Shown here in pieces: positions 29,516 through 38,044 of a stretch of DNA of 64,000 nucleotides. The first letter of the stretch is position 1. Each line of letters opens with the position of its first letter. The notes beneath the pieces were generated by a model. It did no database searches, was not told the origin of the DNA, and was given only the letters and a program-made list of their open reading frames with translations. This stretch comes from Prevotella sp. P3-122 (GTDB lineage: Bacteria; Bacteroidota; Bacteroidia; Bacteroidales; Bacteroidaceae). The translations under genes and the position numbers were made by a program. The DNA is taken from positions 1 through 64,000 of the forward strand of contig NZ_NPJH01000097.1 of NCBI RefSeq assembly GCF_002251365.1, in the 5' to 3' direction.

Positions 29516-30064
29516 CTACTCGAAGACCTCGGCATCGCACAACGAGCGGCCTCTAAGGTCCTTCTCGCTTGTAACAACGTCCTTCGGGTCAATGGGCCAT
29601 TGAATGCCGAGAGTCTCATCGTTCCATCTGATGCTGGCCTCTTGCTGTGGAGCATAAACGTTGTCAACCTTATAAGTAAACACGGCCTCATCACTCAGAA
29701 CAAGGAAACCGTGCGCAAAGCCGCGTGGTATGAACAGCTGGCGCTTGTTGGTCTCGCTCAATTCCACCATCACATGCTTCCCGAAGGTAGGAGACGACTT
29801 GCGTATATCAACAGCCACATCGACAACCCGGCCCTTGATAACCCTCACAAGCTTGGCCTGCGAGGCATCTCCCTTCTGGTAATGTAATCCGCGCAATACT
29901 CCGTACGACGACTTCGACTCGTTGTCCTGTACGAAGTCAACCATTCCCACGTGAGCCTCGAACTCCTCCTTCTTCCAGGCTTCCATGAAATAGCCTCTGG
30001 CATCGTCGAACACCTTTGGTTCGATTATCCAAACACCCTTTATATCAGTCTCTATGTATTTCAT
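29516..30064 (-). CDS. rfbC: dTDP-4-dehydrorhamnose 3,5-epimerase
   Basis: Cupin-fold enzyme making dTDP-L-rhamnose precursor by double epimerisation. Motifs: GVWIIEPKVFDDARGYFMEA, FVQDNESKSSYGVLRGLHYQ with the catalytic His, KGRVVDVAVDIRKSSPTFGK, and FIPRGFAHGFLVLSDEA. At 182 residues it has the usual length. I set the start at 30064, because the upstream ATG at 30076 would lie within the promoter box at 30074-30081. The other rfb genes are not in this window, so it is an isolated member of the pathway here. Confidence 0.95.
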   Translation of the reverse strand: MKYIETDIKGVWIIEPKVFDDARGYFMEAWKKEEFEAHVGMVDFVQDNESKSSYGVLRGLHYQKGDASQAKLVRVIKGRVVDVAVDIRKSSPTFGKHVMVELSETNKRQLFIPRGFAHGFLVLSDEAVFTYKVDNVYAPQQEASIRWNDETLGIQWPIDPKDVVTSEKDLRGRSLCDAEVFE

Positions 30065-30073
30065 AATTAAGTG

Positions 30074-30081
30074 CAAAGTTA
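30074..30081 (-). promoter_or_regulatory. Promoter -7 box of rfbC
   Basis: Minus-strand TAACTTTG matches TAnnTTTG. The predicted start is only a few bases before the ATG at 30064, so the message would be nearly leaderless. Confidence 0.5.
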
Positions 30082-30184
30082 AGCATTTTATATCAAAACC
30101 CTACCAACAGACTATTAAAAATAGCTAAATAAATGACTATCACAGAGAAAAACAAGCCACAAGGCAAGATTTGCCGAAAAAGAT

Positions 30185-30215
30185 TTTGCCAATCTAAATA
30201 AAAGTCGTAACTTTG
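30185..30215 (+). promoter_or_regulatory. Promoter of rpsA
   Basis: TTTG at 30185-30188 and TAACTTTG at 30208-30215 match both Bacteroidota elements with a 19-nt gap. The leader of about 75 nt is strongly A/T-rich and has no Shine-Dalgarno sequence. Confidence 0.8.
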
Positions 30216-30299
30216 CAGCCAATTTGTGGGCTATGTCCACATTATCAATTAACATAAAGTCTAACTTTATTAATTTAAAACTTTTATTTTTTAATTAAC

Positions 30300-32069
30300 A
30301 TGTCAAATTTAAAGAACGTCGAGCCATTACAGGATTTCAACTGGGACGAGTTTGAGAATGGCACAAGCGCAAGCGTCAGCAAGGATGTCTTGGAAAAGGC
30401 ATACGATGAGACCCTTAACAAGGTATCAGAGCATCAGGTTACCGAAGGTACCGTAATCTCTGTAGACAAGAAGGAAGTAATTGTTAACATCGGCTACAAG
30501 AGCGATGGTATCATCCCTGCTTCTGAATTCCGTTACAATCCAGACCTCAAGGTTGGTGACAAGGTTGAGGTTTACGTAGAAAACCAGGAGGACAAGAAGG
30601 GACAGCTGGTTCTCTCTCACAAGAAAGCCCGCCTGAGCAAGAGCTGGGAGCGTGTCAACGCTGCTCTCGACAACGAGGAAGTTATCCAGGGTTACATCAA
30701 GTGCCGCACCAAGGGTGGTATGATTGTTGATGTATTCGGCATCGAGGCATTCCTGCCAGGCAGCCAGATTGACGTTCATCCTATACGCGACTACGACGTA
30801 TTCGTAGGCAAGACCATGGAATTCAAGGTTGTGAAAATCAACCAGGAGTTCCGCAATGTTGTTGTTTCTCACAAGGCTCTCATCGAGGCCGAGCTTGAGG
30901 CACAGAAGAAGGAAATCATCTCTAAGCTTGAGAAAGGTCAGATCCTCGAGGGTACCGTCAAGAACATCACCTCTTACGGTGTATTCGTTGACCTCGGTGG
31001 TGTTGACGGACTCATCCATATCACAGACCTCTCTTGGGGCCGCGTAAGCGATCCTCACGAGGTAGTAGCTCTCGACCAGAAGATCAATGTCGTTATCCTC
31101 GACTTCGACGACGACAAGAAGCGCATCGCCCTTGGTCTGAAGCAGCTCACTCCGCACCCATGGGATGCTCTCGACCCAGAGCTCAAGGTTGGAGACCACA
31201 TTAAGGGTAAGGTTGTTGTCATCGCTGACTACGGCGCATTCGTTGAGATTGCTCCGGGCGTTGAGGGTCTTATCCACGTATCAGAAATGTCTTGGAGCCA
31301 GCACCTGCGCTCAGCACAGGAGTTCATGCACGTTGGCGACGAGGTAGAGGCAGTAATCCTCACACTCGACCGCGAGGAGCGCAAGATGAGCCTCGGTATC
31401 AAGCAGCTCAAGGAAGACCCATGGGAGGCCATCGAGAACAAGTATCCTGTTGGCAGCAAGCACACCGCAAAGGTTCGCAACTTCACAAACTTCGGTATCT
31501 TCGTAGAGCTTGAGGAAGGCGTAGACGGCCTTATCCACATCAGCGACCTCTCATGGACCAAGAAGGTTAAGCATCCTTCAGAGTTCACTACTCAGGGTGC
31601 AGAAATCGAGGTTGTAGTACTCGAGATAGACAAGGAGAACCGTCGTCTGAGCCTTGGCCACAAGCAGCTCGAGGACAATCCTTGGGACACATACGAGACA
31701 CTTTACACTCCAGGCTCTGTTCACACAGGTAAGATTACCGAGATGATGGACAAGGGTGCTGTCATCACTCTCAATGAGGGCGGTGAGGGCTTCGCCACTC
31801 CAAAGCACCTTGTTAAGGAGGATGGCACACAGGCACAGCTCGGTGAGGAGCTCGACTTCAAGGTAATCGAGTTCGTAAAGGAGACCAAGCGCATCATCCT
31901 TTCTCACTCACGCACCTTCGAGGAGGCTAAGGAAGAGCCGAAGCCAGCTAAGAAGCACAATGCAAAGAAGAGCGATGCACCTGTAATCAACAATGTTGCA
32001 GCAGGTACCTCACTCGGTGACCTCGATGTTCTTGCAAACCTCAAGGCAAAAATGGAGAAGGGTGAGTAA
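30300..32069 (+). CDS. rpsA: 30S ribosomal protein S1
   Basis: mRNA-binding protein of the small ribosomal subunit, 589 residues. It consists of an N-terminal ribosome-binding segment followed by about six S1 (OB-fold) repeats. The best are GTVKNITSYGVFVDLGGVDG, GKVVVIADYGAFVEIAPGVE and AKVRNFTNFGIFVELEEGVD, each followed by LIHISDLSW-type ends; the KRIALGLKQL and KMSLGIKQL linkers also fit. The C-terminus is Lys-rich and then acidic. It is flanked by its own promoter and a strong terminator, so it is a single-gene unit. Confidence 0.97.
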   Translation: MSNLKNVEPLQDFNWDEFENGTSASVSKDVLEKAYDETLNKVSEHQVTEGTVISVDKKEVIVNIGYKSDGIIPASEFRYNPDLKVGDKVEVYVENQEDKKGQLVLSHKKARLSKSWERVNAALDNEEVIQGYIKCRTKGGMIVDVFGIEAFLPGSQIDVHPIRDYDVFVGKTMEFKVVKINQEFRNVVVSHKALIEAELEAQKKEIISKLEKGQILEGTVKNITSYGVFVDLGGVDGLIHITDLSWGRVSDPHEVVALDQKINVVILDFDDDKKRIALGLKQLTPHPWDALDPELKVGDHIKGKVVVIADYGAFVEIAPGVEGLIHVSEMSWSQHLRSAQEFMHVGDEVEAVILTLDREERKMSLGIKQLKEDPWEAIENKYPVGSKHTAKVRNFTNFGIFVELEEGVDGLIHISDLSWTKKVKHPSEFTTQGAEIEVVVLEIDKENRRLSLGHKQLEDNPWDTYETLYTPGSVHTGKITEMMDKGAVITLNEGGEGFATPKHLVKEDGTQAQLGEELDFKVIEFVKETKRIILSHSRTFEEAKEEPKPAKKHNAKKSDAPVINNVAAGTSLGDLDVLANLKAKMEKGE

Positions 32070-32094
32070 TCCCCCTACCCCGTAACACATATTC

Positions 32095-32132
32095 AGAGAG
32101 GACATGTCAGCCGACATGCCCTCTCTTTTTTT
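32095..32132 (+). terminator. Terminator of rpsA
   Basis: A 14-bp stem with one A-C mismatch (32095-32108 with 32113-32126), loop AGCC, followed by a run of T. Confidence 0.92.
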
Positions 32133-32205
32133 GGATATAGCCAACCACTTTATTCCTGCCCCTTAACTCCTGACTACTTGCCGCCTTAGCTCCAGCCCCA
32201 TTACT

Positions 32206-32408
32206 CGGCTCAGTGGAAAAACATGGACGTCACTCCTAAATGAAGGCAAAGCTTTGCGTAGGCAAATGCAAAGCTTTGCGTTGGCGGTTGCAAAGCTTTG
32301 CGATGGCGGTTGCAAAGCTTTGCGATGGCAGATGCAAAGCTTTGCGTGGGCGAATGCAAAGCTTTGCGTGAAAGTTGGACTGAACAGGCACAGAAATGTC
32401 TGTCCTAT
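32206..32408 (-). repeat. Dispersed repeat element B, inverted copy of element A
   Basis: Six copies of GCAAAGCTTTGC start at 32246, 32268, 32290, 32312, 32334 and 32356, again an exact 22-bp period; element A has five. Read on the minus strand, the 10-bp spacers share the pattern AnCnGyCnnC with element A. The outer flanks also match A: AATAGGACAGACATTTCTGT at one end, and CTTCATTTAG through CATGTTTTTCCACTGAGCC at the other. A short GGAGTTAAG-type repeat unit (minus strand, 32158-32181) lies beside it. A 118-codon plus-strand frame across the array is an artefact of the stop-free repeat. Confidence 0.85.
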
Positions 32409-32568
32409 TCTGGATAAGAGAAAAGGGGAAAAAGACTCACCCTACGGAGTACTTAGCCCCCTGGAAATTTCTACTGAACCCATTACCCCTCCCACATCTA
32501 TAAAATGTAGGAATTTATCAATAAACACAAAAATTTTATTGTCAAGCAACACTTATTTTCAAAAATTC

Positions 32569-32599
32569 TTTGTCGTTTACATAATTGTCACTAAATTTG
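32569..32599 (+). promoter_or_regulatory. Promoter of the secreted-protein locus
   Basis: TTTG at 32569-32572 and TAAATTTG at 32592-32599 are perfect -33 and -7 elements with a 19-nt gap. Transcription would start near 32607, 200 nt before the first gene. Confidence 0.75.
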
Positions 32600-32606
32600 C
32601 AGAAGA

Positions 32607-32796
32607 ATAACAAAATTTATAAAGCGACGGCCAATGCATTACCCCATGTCAACATATTCATGTTGTATAGTAGCAACCCCTGTTAAGCGTACGGAGGGGG
32701 GGTAAATCTTTCGTGGAAAATAAAAATATACTATACTGATTAATGACCATTCCCAGTGCCATGCCGTCAAGGCATGGCACTGGGAATGGTTTTTTA
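32607..32796 (+). ncRNA. Structured leader or small RNA ending in a very strong terminator
   Basis: About 190 nt lie between the predicted start and a terminator made of a 20-bp perfect stem (32746-32765 with 32771-32790), loop GTCAA, and a T run. Upstream are the hairpin CAACAT/ATGTTG (32650-32665) and a possible ACCCCT/AGGGGG pairing (676-681 with 695-700 of the 32,000s). The T run ends 11 nt before the first ATG. The arrangement fits either an attenuated leader that controls the secreted proteins or a free-standing small RNA. I recognise no known riboswitch class. Confidence 0.5.
32746..32796 (+). terminator. 20-bp perfect terminator hairpin directly before a gene
   Basis: Left arm 32746-32765 begins ACCATTCCCAGTGCC; right arm 32771-32790 is fully complementary, then TTTTTT. 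The next start codon is at 32807. Confidence 0.88.
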
Positions 32797-32806
32797 TTAT
32801 TATCCT

Positions 32807-33499
32807 ATGAAGAGACAACTAATAGTCATGGCGCTTGCCATATTGTCATCCTTTACCGCATCTGCCCAGGATTGGCAGATGGTAATCCACCGCAACGGAC
32901 TCACTCCGCTGCGCATCAACGTTGAGACCATCGACAGCATAGCATTTGAACCGTCACAGGCAGAGAAACACGACTATACCGACCTGGGACTCTCGGTGAT
33001 GTGGGCAACCTGCAATGTAGGCGCCGACATGCCGGAGGACTACGGCAACTACTTCGCATGGGGCGAGACCGAGACAAAGGAGACATACACTGAACAGAAC
33101 TACAGTCTGAAGGTCAACGGGGTATACGACACGTCGATGACGGAGATATCAGGCACGCAATACGATGCCGCCACGGTGATGTGGCAGGATACATGGCGCA
33201 TGCCAACCATTGAGGAGGTGGAGGAACTCGCCACGCAGTGTACATGGACATGGACGTCTGTCAACGGTATCAACGGATATAGGATAACGGGGCCGTCAGG
33301 ACAATCGATCTTCCTCCCCGCTGCCGGACAGATGAGAGAGCAGGTGGTCAACGTAGGGTCTACGGGCTACTACTGGACCGGAACGCTTTCCGCCGAATAC
33401 ACCACGGCAGCATACAACCTCAACTTCACTGGCTACAGCGGCAGATGGAGCGCAAACCGAGCCTACGGCTTCTGCATACGGCCTGTATGCGACAGATAA
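32807..33499 (+). CDS. Secreted FISUMP-like protein
   Basis: A 230-residue exported protein with signal peptide MKRQLIVMALAILSSFTASA and mature start near QDWQ. The body YTDLGLSVMWATCNVGADMP, the AWGETETKETY segment, WRMPTIEEVEELATQCTWTW and the ending RAYGFCIRPV are typical of the Fibrobacter succinogenes major paralogous domain family, common and unexplained in gut Bacteroidota. The start at 32807 gives the signal peptide; an earlier in-frame ATG lies inside the terminator hairpin. It is the first gene of the secreted locus. Confidence 0.85.
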   Translation: MKRQLIVMALAILSSFTASAQDWQMVIHRNGLTPLRINVETIDSIAFEPSQAEKHDYTDLGLSVMWATCNVGADMPEDYGNYFAWGETETKETYTEQNYSLKVNGVYDTSMTEISGTQYDAATVMWQDTWRMPTIEEVEELATQCTWTWTSVNGINGYRITGPSGQSIFLPAAGQMREQVVNVGSTGYYWTGTLSAEYTTAAYNLNFTGYSGRWSANRAYGFCIRPVCDR

Positions 33500-33563
33500 C
33501 GGACATACAAAATAACTAACACTGACAATATTATCTAAATAACAACCAAAAAACAATTATTTT

Positions 33564-36500
33564 ATGAAAATTAAAAAACGATTGCTACACCATGTATGGC
33601 TATTCGCCATATTAATGGGATGGACATCATTAGCCCATGCGCAAACTGATGTCACAAGTAAGTACATTAAGAATGCCGGCTTCGAGGAGTCGCCTGTTAC
33701 TTACACTAAAGCGAGTGGTACGACAGCACAGACCGATAGAATCGGTACAACAGGCAAGATCTACACTGTGACAGATTGGACTTATGCAGGTGTTTGTAAT
33801 AATAATGCTGTCCAGATAGCCACGATAGAATATGGTTTTGAGAGTGCAGTAGATGGCACTAACAGTACAACACCTCCTACTGCTGACAACTTAGGTCAGA
33901 CAGGAACAGCTCTTGCTATATCCGCAGGATGGGGAGATGATGCAATTATTGAGCAAGAAACCACATTGCCTCCAGGCGTATATTCATTAACTTATTATGT
34001 TAACAATCAATATACAAATACAGGTATTGCTGTTGACTTCACTGGTGTAAAGTTTGCAGACGGTACAACAAAAACAGGAACTTTATCATCTGCAACTCAA
34101 AATACCTGGACAGAGGGAAAAGTATATTTTAGCATTGCTAAAGAACAAAAAGTTACATTTCGGGTAGGTTTCACCACCTCTACGGGAGGTTCTGGTAATG
34201 GAGCTAAATTATATGTTGATAATCTTAAACTCCTCAAATACGACGATGAATCGTTTGACATGACCTCGTGGATAGCGAATGCAGGTTTTGAGCAAGGAAC
34301 TGAAACAACAAGTGGTAACAAAATCAATAAGCCTTACGGATGGAACATTAATTACGTTGCAGCAGGTTGGCTTGACGGCTCTATTAATACTACAGCACCC
34401 AAGGAAGGTACAAAATTATATAATGCCTGGGCAGGGCAAATAACATCTATGGATATTTACCAAGAGATTGGGTTACCTGTAGGTAAATATCGCCTTTCGG
34501 GCGACTTGCGTATTGATAACACAAATAACATATCAGACCAAGGAGTATATGCCACTTATAATGGGAACACATATAAATCTGGCACAATAACTAATGTTGC
34601 AAGTACATGGAACAGTATTGATGGCTGGAACACCTTGTCGGTAGAGTTTTATATTAATGATGCTCCAGACTTAACACGTATAGGTATTTCCGGAACAGGA
34701 GAAGGAACGAGTTCTAAAGGATGGTTCCAAGTTGACAACATACAAATGCAATACCTCGGCAAGAACCTGCGTGACGGCTCTACACAAGCTACATCGGGTG
34801 TTTCCGCAACCGCCAATACATGGTATGCAATACAGGTTCCTATTGCAGGAACATATCAGCTTACCTCGTCTGCCGGTACACTTTACTACACACAAAACGG
34901 AGAGCTGATGCCTGATGACGAAAATGCTAAGACAACATCCGTTACAGAAGCTACAGACCTTGAGCTTACAGCCGGTTATCTTTACATCAACTCCACAGAA
35001 GCATCTACCGTCACTTTGGTAGCCAACAACAAGACTTACAATGTCGGTAACGCAACACCTTCTATCTCATACATACAAGCAGGGCAGACTGTAACCGTGA
35101 CATACGCTGACGCAACCACCAATGACACTGAGGCAACCTTTGCCAAACTTACAGGTGACGTAACTCTCAACAATACGCCAATAGATGTAACAATCTCTGG
35201 TAACAGCTTCACTTTCACTGTGCCCGAAGGACTATCTCCAGCAACCAATTACGACTTGGTAATCCCTGCCGGCGCATTCGGATATGAAGGACAAACAACC
35301 TGTGCCGAACAGACCATCACCTTCACCACTCCTGCTGTTTTTGATGGCACATACTTCATCAAAGCAACAGATGCTACTTACATCTCTCGTGGTGCAAGAT
35401 ATGGTACTGAGGCTGCTCGCGACCCATGGGGTATAGCCATCAAAGTTGCTACAGACAACAACAACGTTACGACATTCACATTCATAGACAATGAAATGCC
35501 ACTGGGTGTTGCTACTGGTGGAGATATCTATACAGACAACAATAGTTTGATGAAAGAATACACTCTGTCTGTCGTTGAGGGTGGATACACCATAAAGAAC
35601 AATCAGTACAACACATACGTTACAGCAGGCACAAACAGTGACGGAAAACCTGTAGCCAACACTGCTGTGGAAGCATACGTATGGACATTAATCACTCCTG
35701 ACACACACGCTACAGAGATGGATGCGCTGAAGAACGACCAGGCAGTCGAGGCTGTTAACAATGCCAAGACCTCAGGTGCAACAGGACTGGATGACGTCAT
35801 TGACGTAGAGACGTTGAAGACAGCCTTGCTGTCATGGCCAGAGCCAAATGCAGTTGAGCTGCCGGCACTTAACAGCACTGAATTCTACCAAGCATCTGGA
35901 ACTCGTTCTGCAGAGGTAACAATAACAAAAGCTGGTCTTTACAAGTTCTCCATGCCGGCATATAACCGTCCGAACAATCCCGACAAGGCATATAGTACAT
36001 ACCAAGATAATACGGATGCACTTACTGCCTACATTTTCATTGGCGATGCCAAAACACAGGTGCGATCTCTCTATAGCGAAACAGGAAAAGATGCAGCGAC
36101 AACAAATTACACACAACCTACTGGCGCTACGCAATGGTGGCCAAACCAGACCTCTACCGGTACTGACGAATTCAACAATGGCAAATACGTGAACGAGGTA
36201 TGGGTATGGCTCGATGCTAAAACATACTCTTTCGGTATAAGTCACGATGGTACGGGTAAATGTGGTGACTGGATATGGTTCGGCACACCTACGCTGACGC
36301 TTTATTCACAGAACCTCTATCCTGCTTTCTCTGAACTCTACGAGAAGTGCAAGCCGTGGACTGAAAGCGCAACAGCCGGCGACTATGTGGCTACATACAA
36401 TTCATACGCAAGCTACGCTGACGGTACAGACAACACCACACTGCAGGAAGCCATCAACTATCTGAAGGCTAACTTCGATACATACGCATGGGACAATGCC

Positions 36501-37835
36501 AGTTTGGAACATCCGTATGACACCAAGAAGATAGTAAACCCGACCTACGATGACGGAACAACAGGATGGGATAAAACACAAAACTCAACAGGTGGTTATA
36601 GTGACGGTATTGACTCAAATGGAAATAACTATTACTATACGGCAAGTTCACAAGTCCGTCATGCCACAATCTTCCAAGAGAACATTACCCTTAAGCCTGG
36701 TGCATATCGTCTCTCCGCAAATATGTATGGCGATATATTGAACTCTACAAGCACATATATCTACGCTACAGATGGTGCTGTTGATCACTGGTCTGCTACT
36801 ACATTTGCAGGAAATGTCTGGAAGGGATACCTAACAACGACTAACAAATGGACAAACGTAAGTTGTTATATTGTGCTTACAGAAGAGACCACACTTCGCA
36901 TCGGTGCTCTTTCTTGGGGTGTAAACCAGAACGGAAACACAAAGGGTAACTTCAGGGTTGATGACTGGAAACTTGAATATGTCAAGTATTTCGTTGACAA
37001 TGCTGATGGTGTGCTAAAAGCTTATGGAGAGGCTCCTCTTGCAGAGATTAACAGTAACATTTCAGCCAACACAAATGTTGTAGACCTGTCTGAAACTACT
37101 GGACTGTCAAATGCAGAAATTAAGACAACAGACAATCCAAACACGATTATCTATGCGAAATCAGGAGCTGTAAGCAACTCTAACAACGTGGTAGTAGACG
37201 GCTCATGTGCCAACCTCGTTCTTACCGACGGCCATCCTTTCAAGGCCACGAAGCAATTCACGGCCTCCAATGCCTCATACACCATGACAGCCGTGGCTGG
37301 TGGCAAGTTCGGCACCCTGATGTTGCCATTCGCTGTAACGACATTGCCGGGCAAGGCTTACTCACTCGACCAGGGCGTGATCTATGGTGGTGATATTTAC
37401 GCAACCGAGGTTAATGCAATAGCAGCCAACTCTCCTGTACTCGTTACTGCTAAGGGAGATTACACAGCTACTGATGCATCTGTAGCGGCTACTGCCGACA
37501 CAAACACCAACGGCGAGCTGGTAGGTACATACAAGGCGATGACTGCCGAAGAAAACAGCTTCGTGCTGCAGAAGCACGGCGATTACGTTGCGTTCTTCAT
37601 GGTTAAAGATACCAAACCGACTGTAAACCCGTTCCGCGCATATATCAAGGCTCAAAGCGGTGCGGCTTCGAAGGAGTTCGTCAACGTGATATTCGACAGC
37701 AATACCACAGGCATAAGCAATGTCAACAACCAAGGCAACGCTGACAACGACATCATCTACGACCTCAGCGGACGCAGGGTGAACAAGGCACACAAGGGAG
37801 TGTATATAATCAATGGAAAGAAAATTGTAAAATAA
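33564..37835 (+). CDS. Large secreted modular protein with type IX-like C-terminal tail
   Basis: A 1,423-residue exported protein. The signal peptide covers about residues 1-27. At least three beta-sandwich modules follow, recognisable by an opening NAGFE-type or NPTYDDG-type strand and a closing strand such as LYVDNLKLLKYDD, WFQVDNIQMQYL or FRVDDWKLEYVKY. That is the pattern of galactose-binding-like carbohydrate-binding domains. The middle includes an Ig-like region (residues about 490-590). The C-terminus IYDLSGRRVNKAHKGVYIIN followed by GKKIVK is the sort of tail that type IX secretion removes or anchors. No catalytic motif was recognised, so it is probably adhesive or sugar-binding. Confidence 0.75.
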   Translation: MKIKKRLLHHVWLFAILMGWTSLAHAQTDVTSKYIKNAGFEESPVTYTKASGTTAQTDRIGTTGKIYTVTDWTYAGVCNNNAVQIATIEYGFESAVDGTNSTTPPTADNLGQTGTALAISAGWGDDAIIEQETTLPPGVYSLTYYVNNQYTNTGIAVDFTGVKFADGTTKTGTLSSATQNTWTEGKVYFSIAKEQKVTFRVGFTTSTGGSGNGAKLYVDNLKLLKYDDESFDMTSWIANAGFEQGTETTSGNKINKPYGWNINYVAAGWLDGSINTTAPKEGTKLYNAWAGQITSMDIYQEIGLPVGKYRLSGDLRIDNTNNISDQGVYATYNGNTYKSGTITNVASTWNSIDGWNTLSVEFYINDAPDLTRIGISGTGEGTSSKGWFQVDNIQMQYLGKNLRDGSTQATSGVSATANTWYAIQVPIAGTYQLTSSAGTLYYTQNGELMPDDENAKTTSVTEATDLELTAGYLYINSTEASTVTLVANNKTYNVGNATPSISYIQAGQTVTVTYADATTNDTEATFAKLTGDVTLNNTPIDVTISGNSFTFTVPEGLSPATNYDLVIPAGAFGYEGQTTCAEQTITFTTPAVFDGTYFIKATDATYISRGARYGTEAARDPWGIAIKVATDNNNVTTFTFIDNEMPLGVATGGDIYTDNNSLMKEYTLSVVEGGYTIKNNQYNTYVTAGTNSDGKPVANTAVEAYVWTLITPDTHATEMDALKNDQAVEAVNNAKTSGATGLDDVIDVETLKTALLSWPEPNAVELPALNSTEFYQASGTRSAEVTITKAGLYKFSMPAYNRPNNPDKAYSTYQDNTDALTAYIFIGDAKTQVRSLYSETGKDAATTNYTQPTGATQWWPNQTSTGTDEFNNGKYVNEVWVWLDAKTYSFGISHDGTGKCGDWIWFGTPTLTLYSQNLYPAFSELYEKCKPWTESATAGDYVATYNSYASYADGTDNTTLQEAINYLKANFDTYAWDNASLEHPYDTKKIVNPTYDDGTTGWDKTQNSTGGYSDGIDSNGNNYYYTASSQVRHATIFQENITLKPGAYRLSANMYGDILNSTSTYIYATDGAVDHWSATTFAGNVWKGYLTTTNKWTNVSCYIVLTEETTLRIGALSWGVNQNGNTKGNFRVDDWKLEYVKYFVDNADGVLKAYGEAPLAEINSNISANTNVVDLSETTGLSNAEIKTTDNPNTIIYAKSGAVSNSNNVVVDGSCANLVLTDGHPFKATKQFTASNASYTMTAVAGGKFGTLMLPFAVTTLPGKAYSLDQGVIYGGDIYATEVNAIAANSPVLVTAKGDYTATDASVAATADTNTNGELVGTYKAMTAEENSFVLQKHGDYVAFFMVKDTKPTVNPFRAYIKAQSGAASKEFVNVIFDSNTTGISNVNNQGNADNDIIYDLSGRRVNKAHKGVYIINGKKIVK

Positions 37836-37845
37836 AAAAACTATT

Positions 37846-38016
37846 ATGAAGAAACAATATATAACACCCGAGATACGGGTTACGGAACTGACCGAAAACA
37901 TGACAATACTTGCAGGCTCTGATACTGGTAACAATGGAAGTTACAGTAAAGAAGATGACGAAGACTTGGGCGCAAAAGAGACCCAACCTGCCAAGTGGCG
38001 GTCAGTATGGGACTAA
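37846..38016 (+). CDS. Small peptide, 56 residues, between secreted proteins
   Basis: A short reading frame 10 bp after the large secreted gene and 28 bp before the lipoprotein gene. It begins MKKQYITPEIRVTELTENM, has a TILAGSDTG segment, then an acidic stretch with KEDDEDLG and ends KWRSVWD. The opening MKKxYxxPxxxVxEl and the AGS/AAS motif near residue 23, followed by an acidic and Trp-containing tail, recur in small undescribed Prevotella/Bacteroides peptides next to surface proteins (from memory). It has no signal peptide of ordinary type. Function unknown. Confidence 0.75.
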   Translation: MKKQYITPEIRVTELTENMTILAGSDTGNNGSYSKEDDEDLGAKETQPAKWRSVWD

Positions 38017-38044
38017 TACAACTAACAAATAAAAGTATACTACA

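Noticed and set aside
32254..32610. A 118-codon plus-strand frame and similar frames at 243-456
   Set aside because: They translate the 22-bp palindrome array, which has no stop in any frame; the same peptide pattern appears in all three frames, so coding is not supported.
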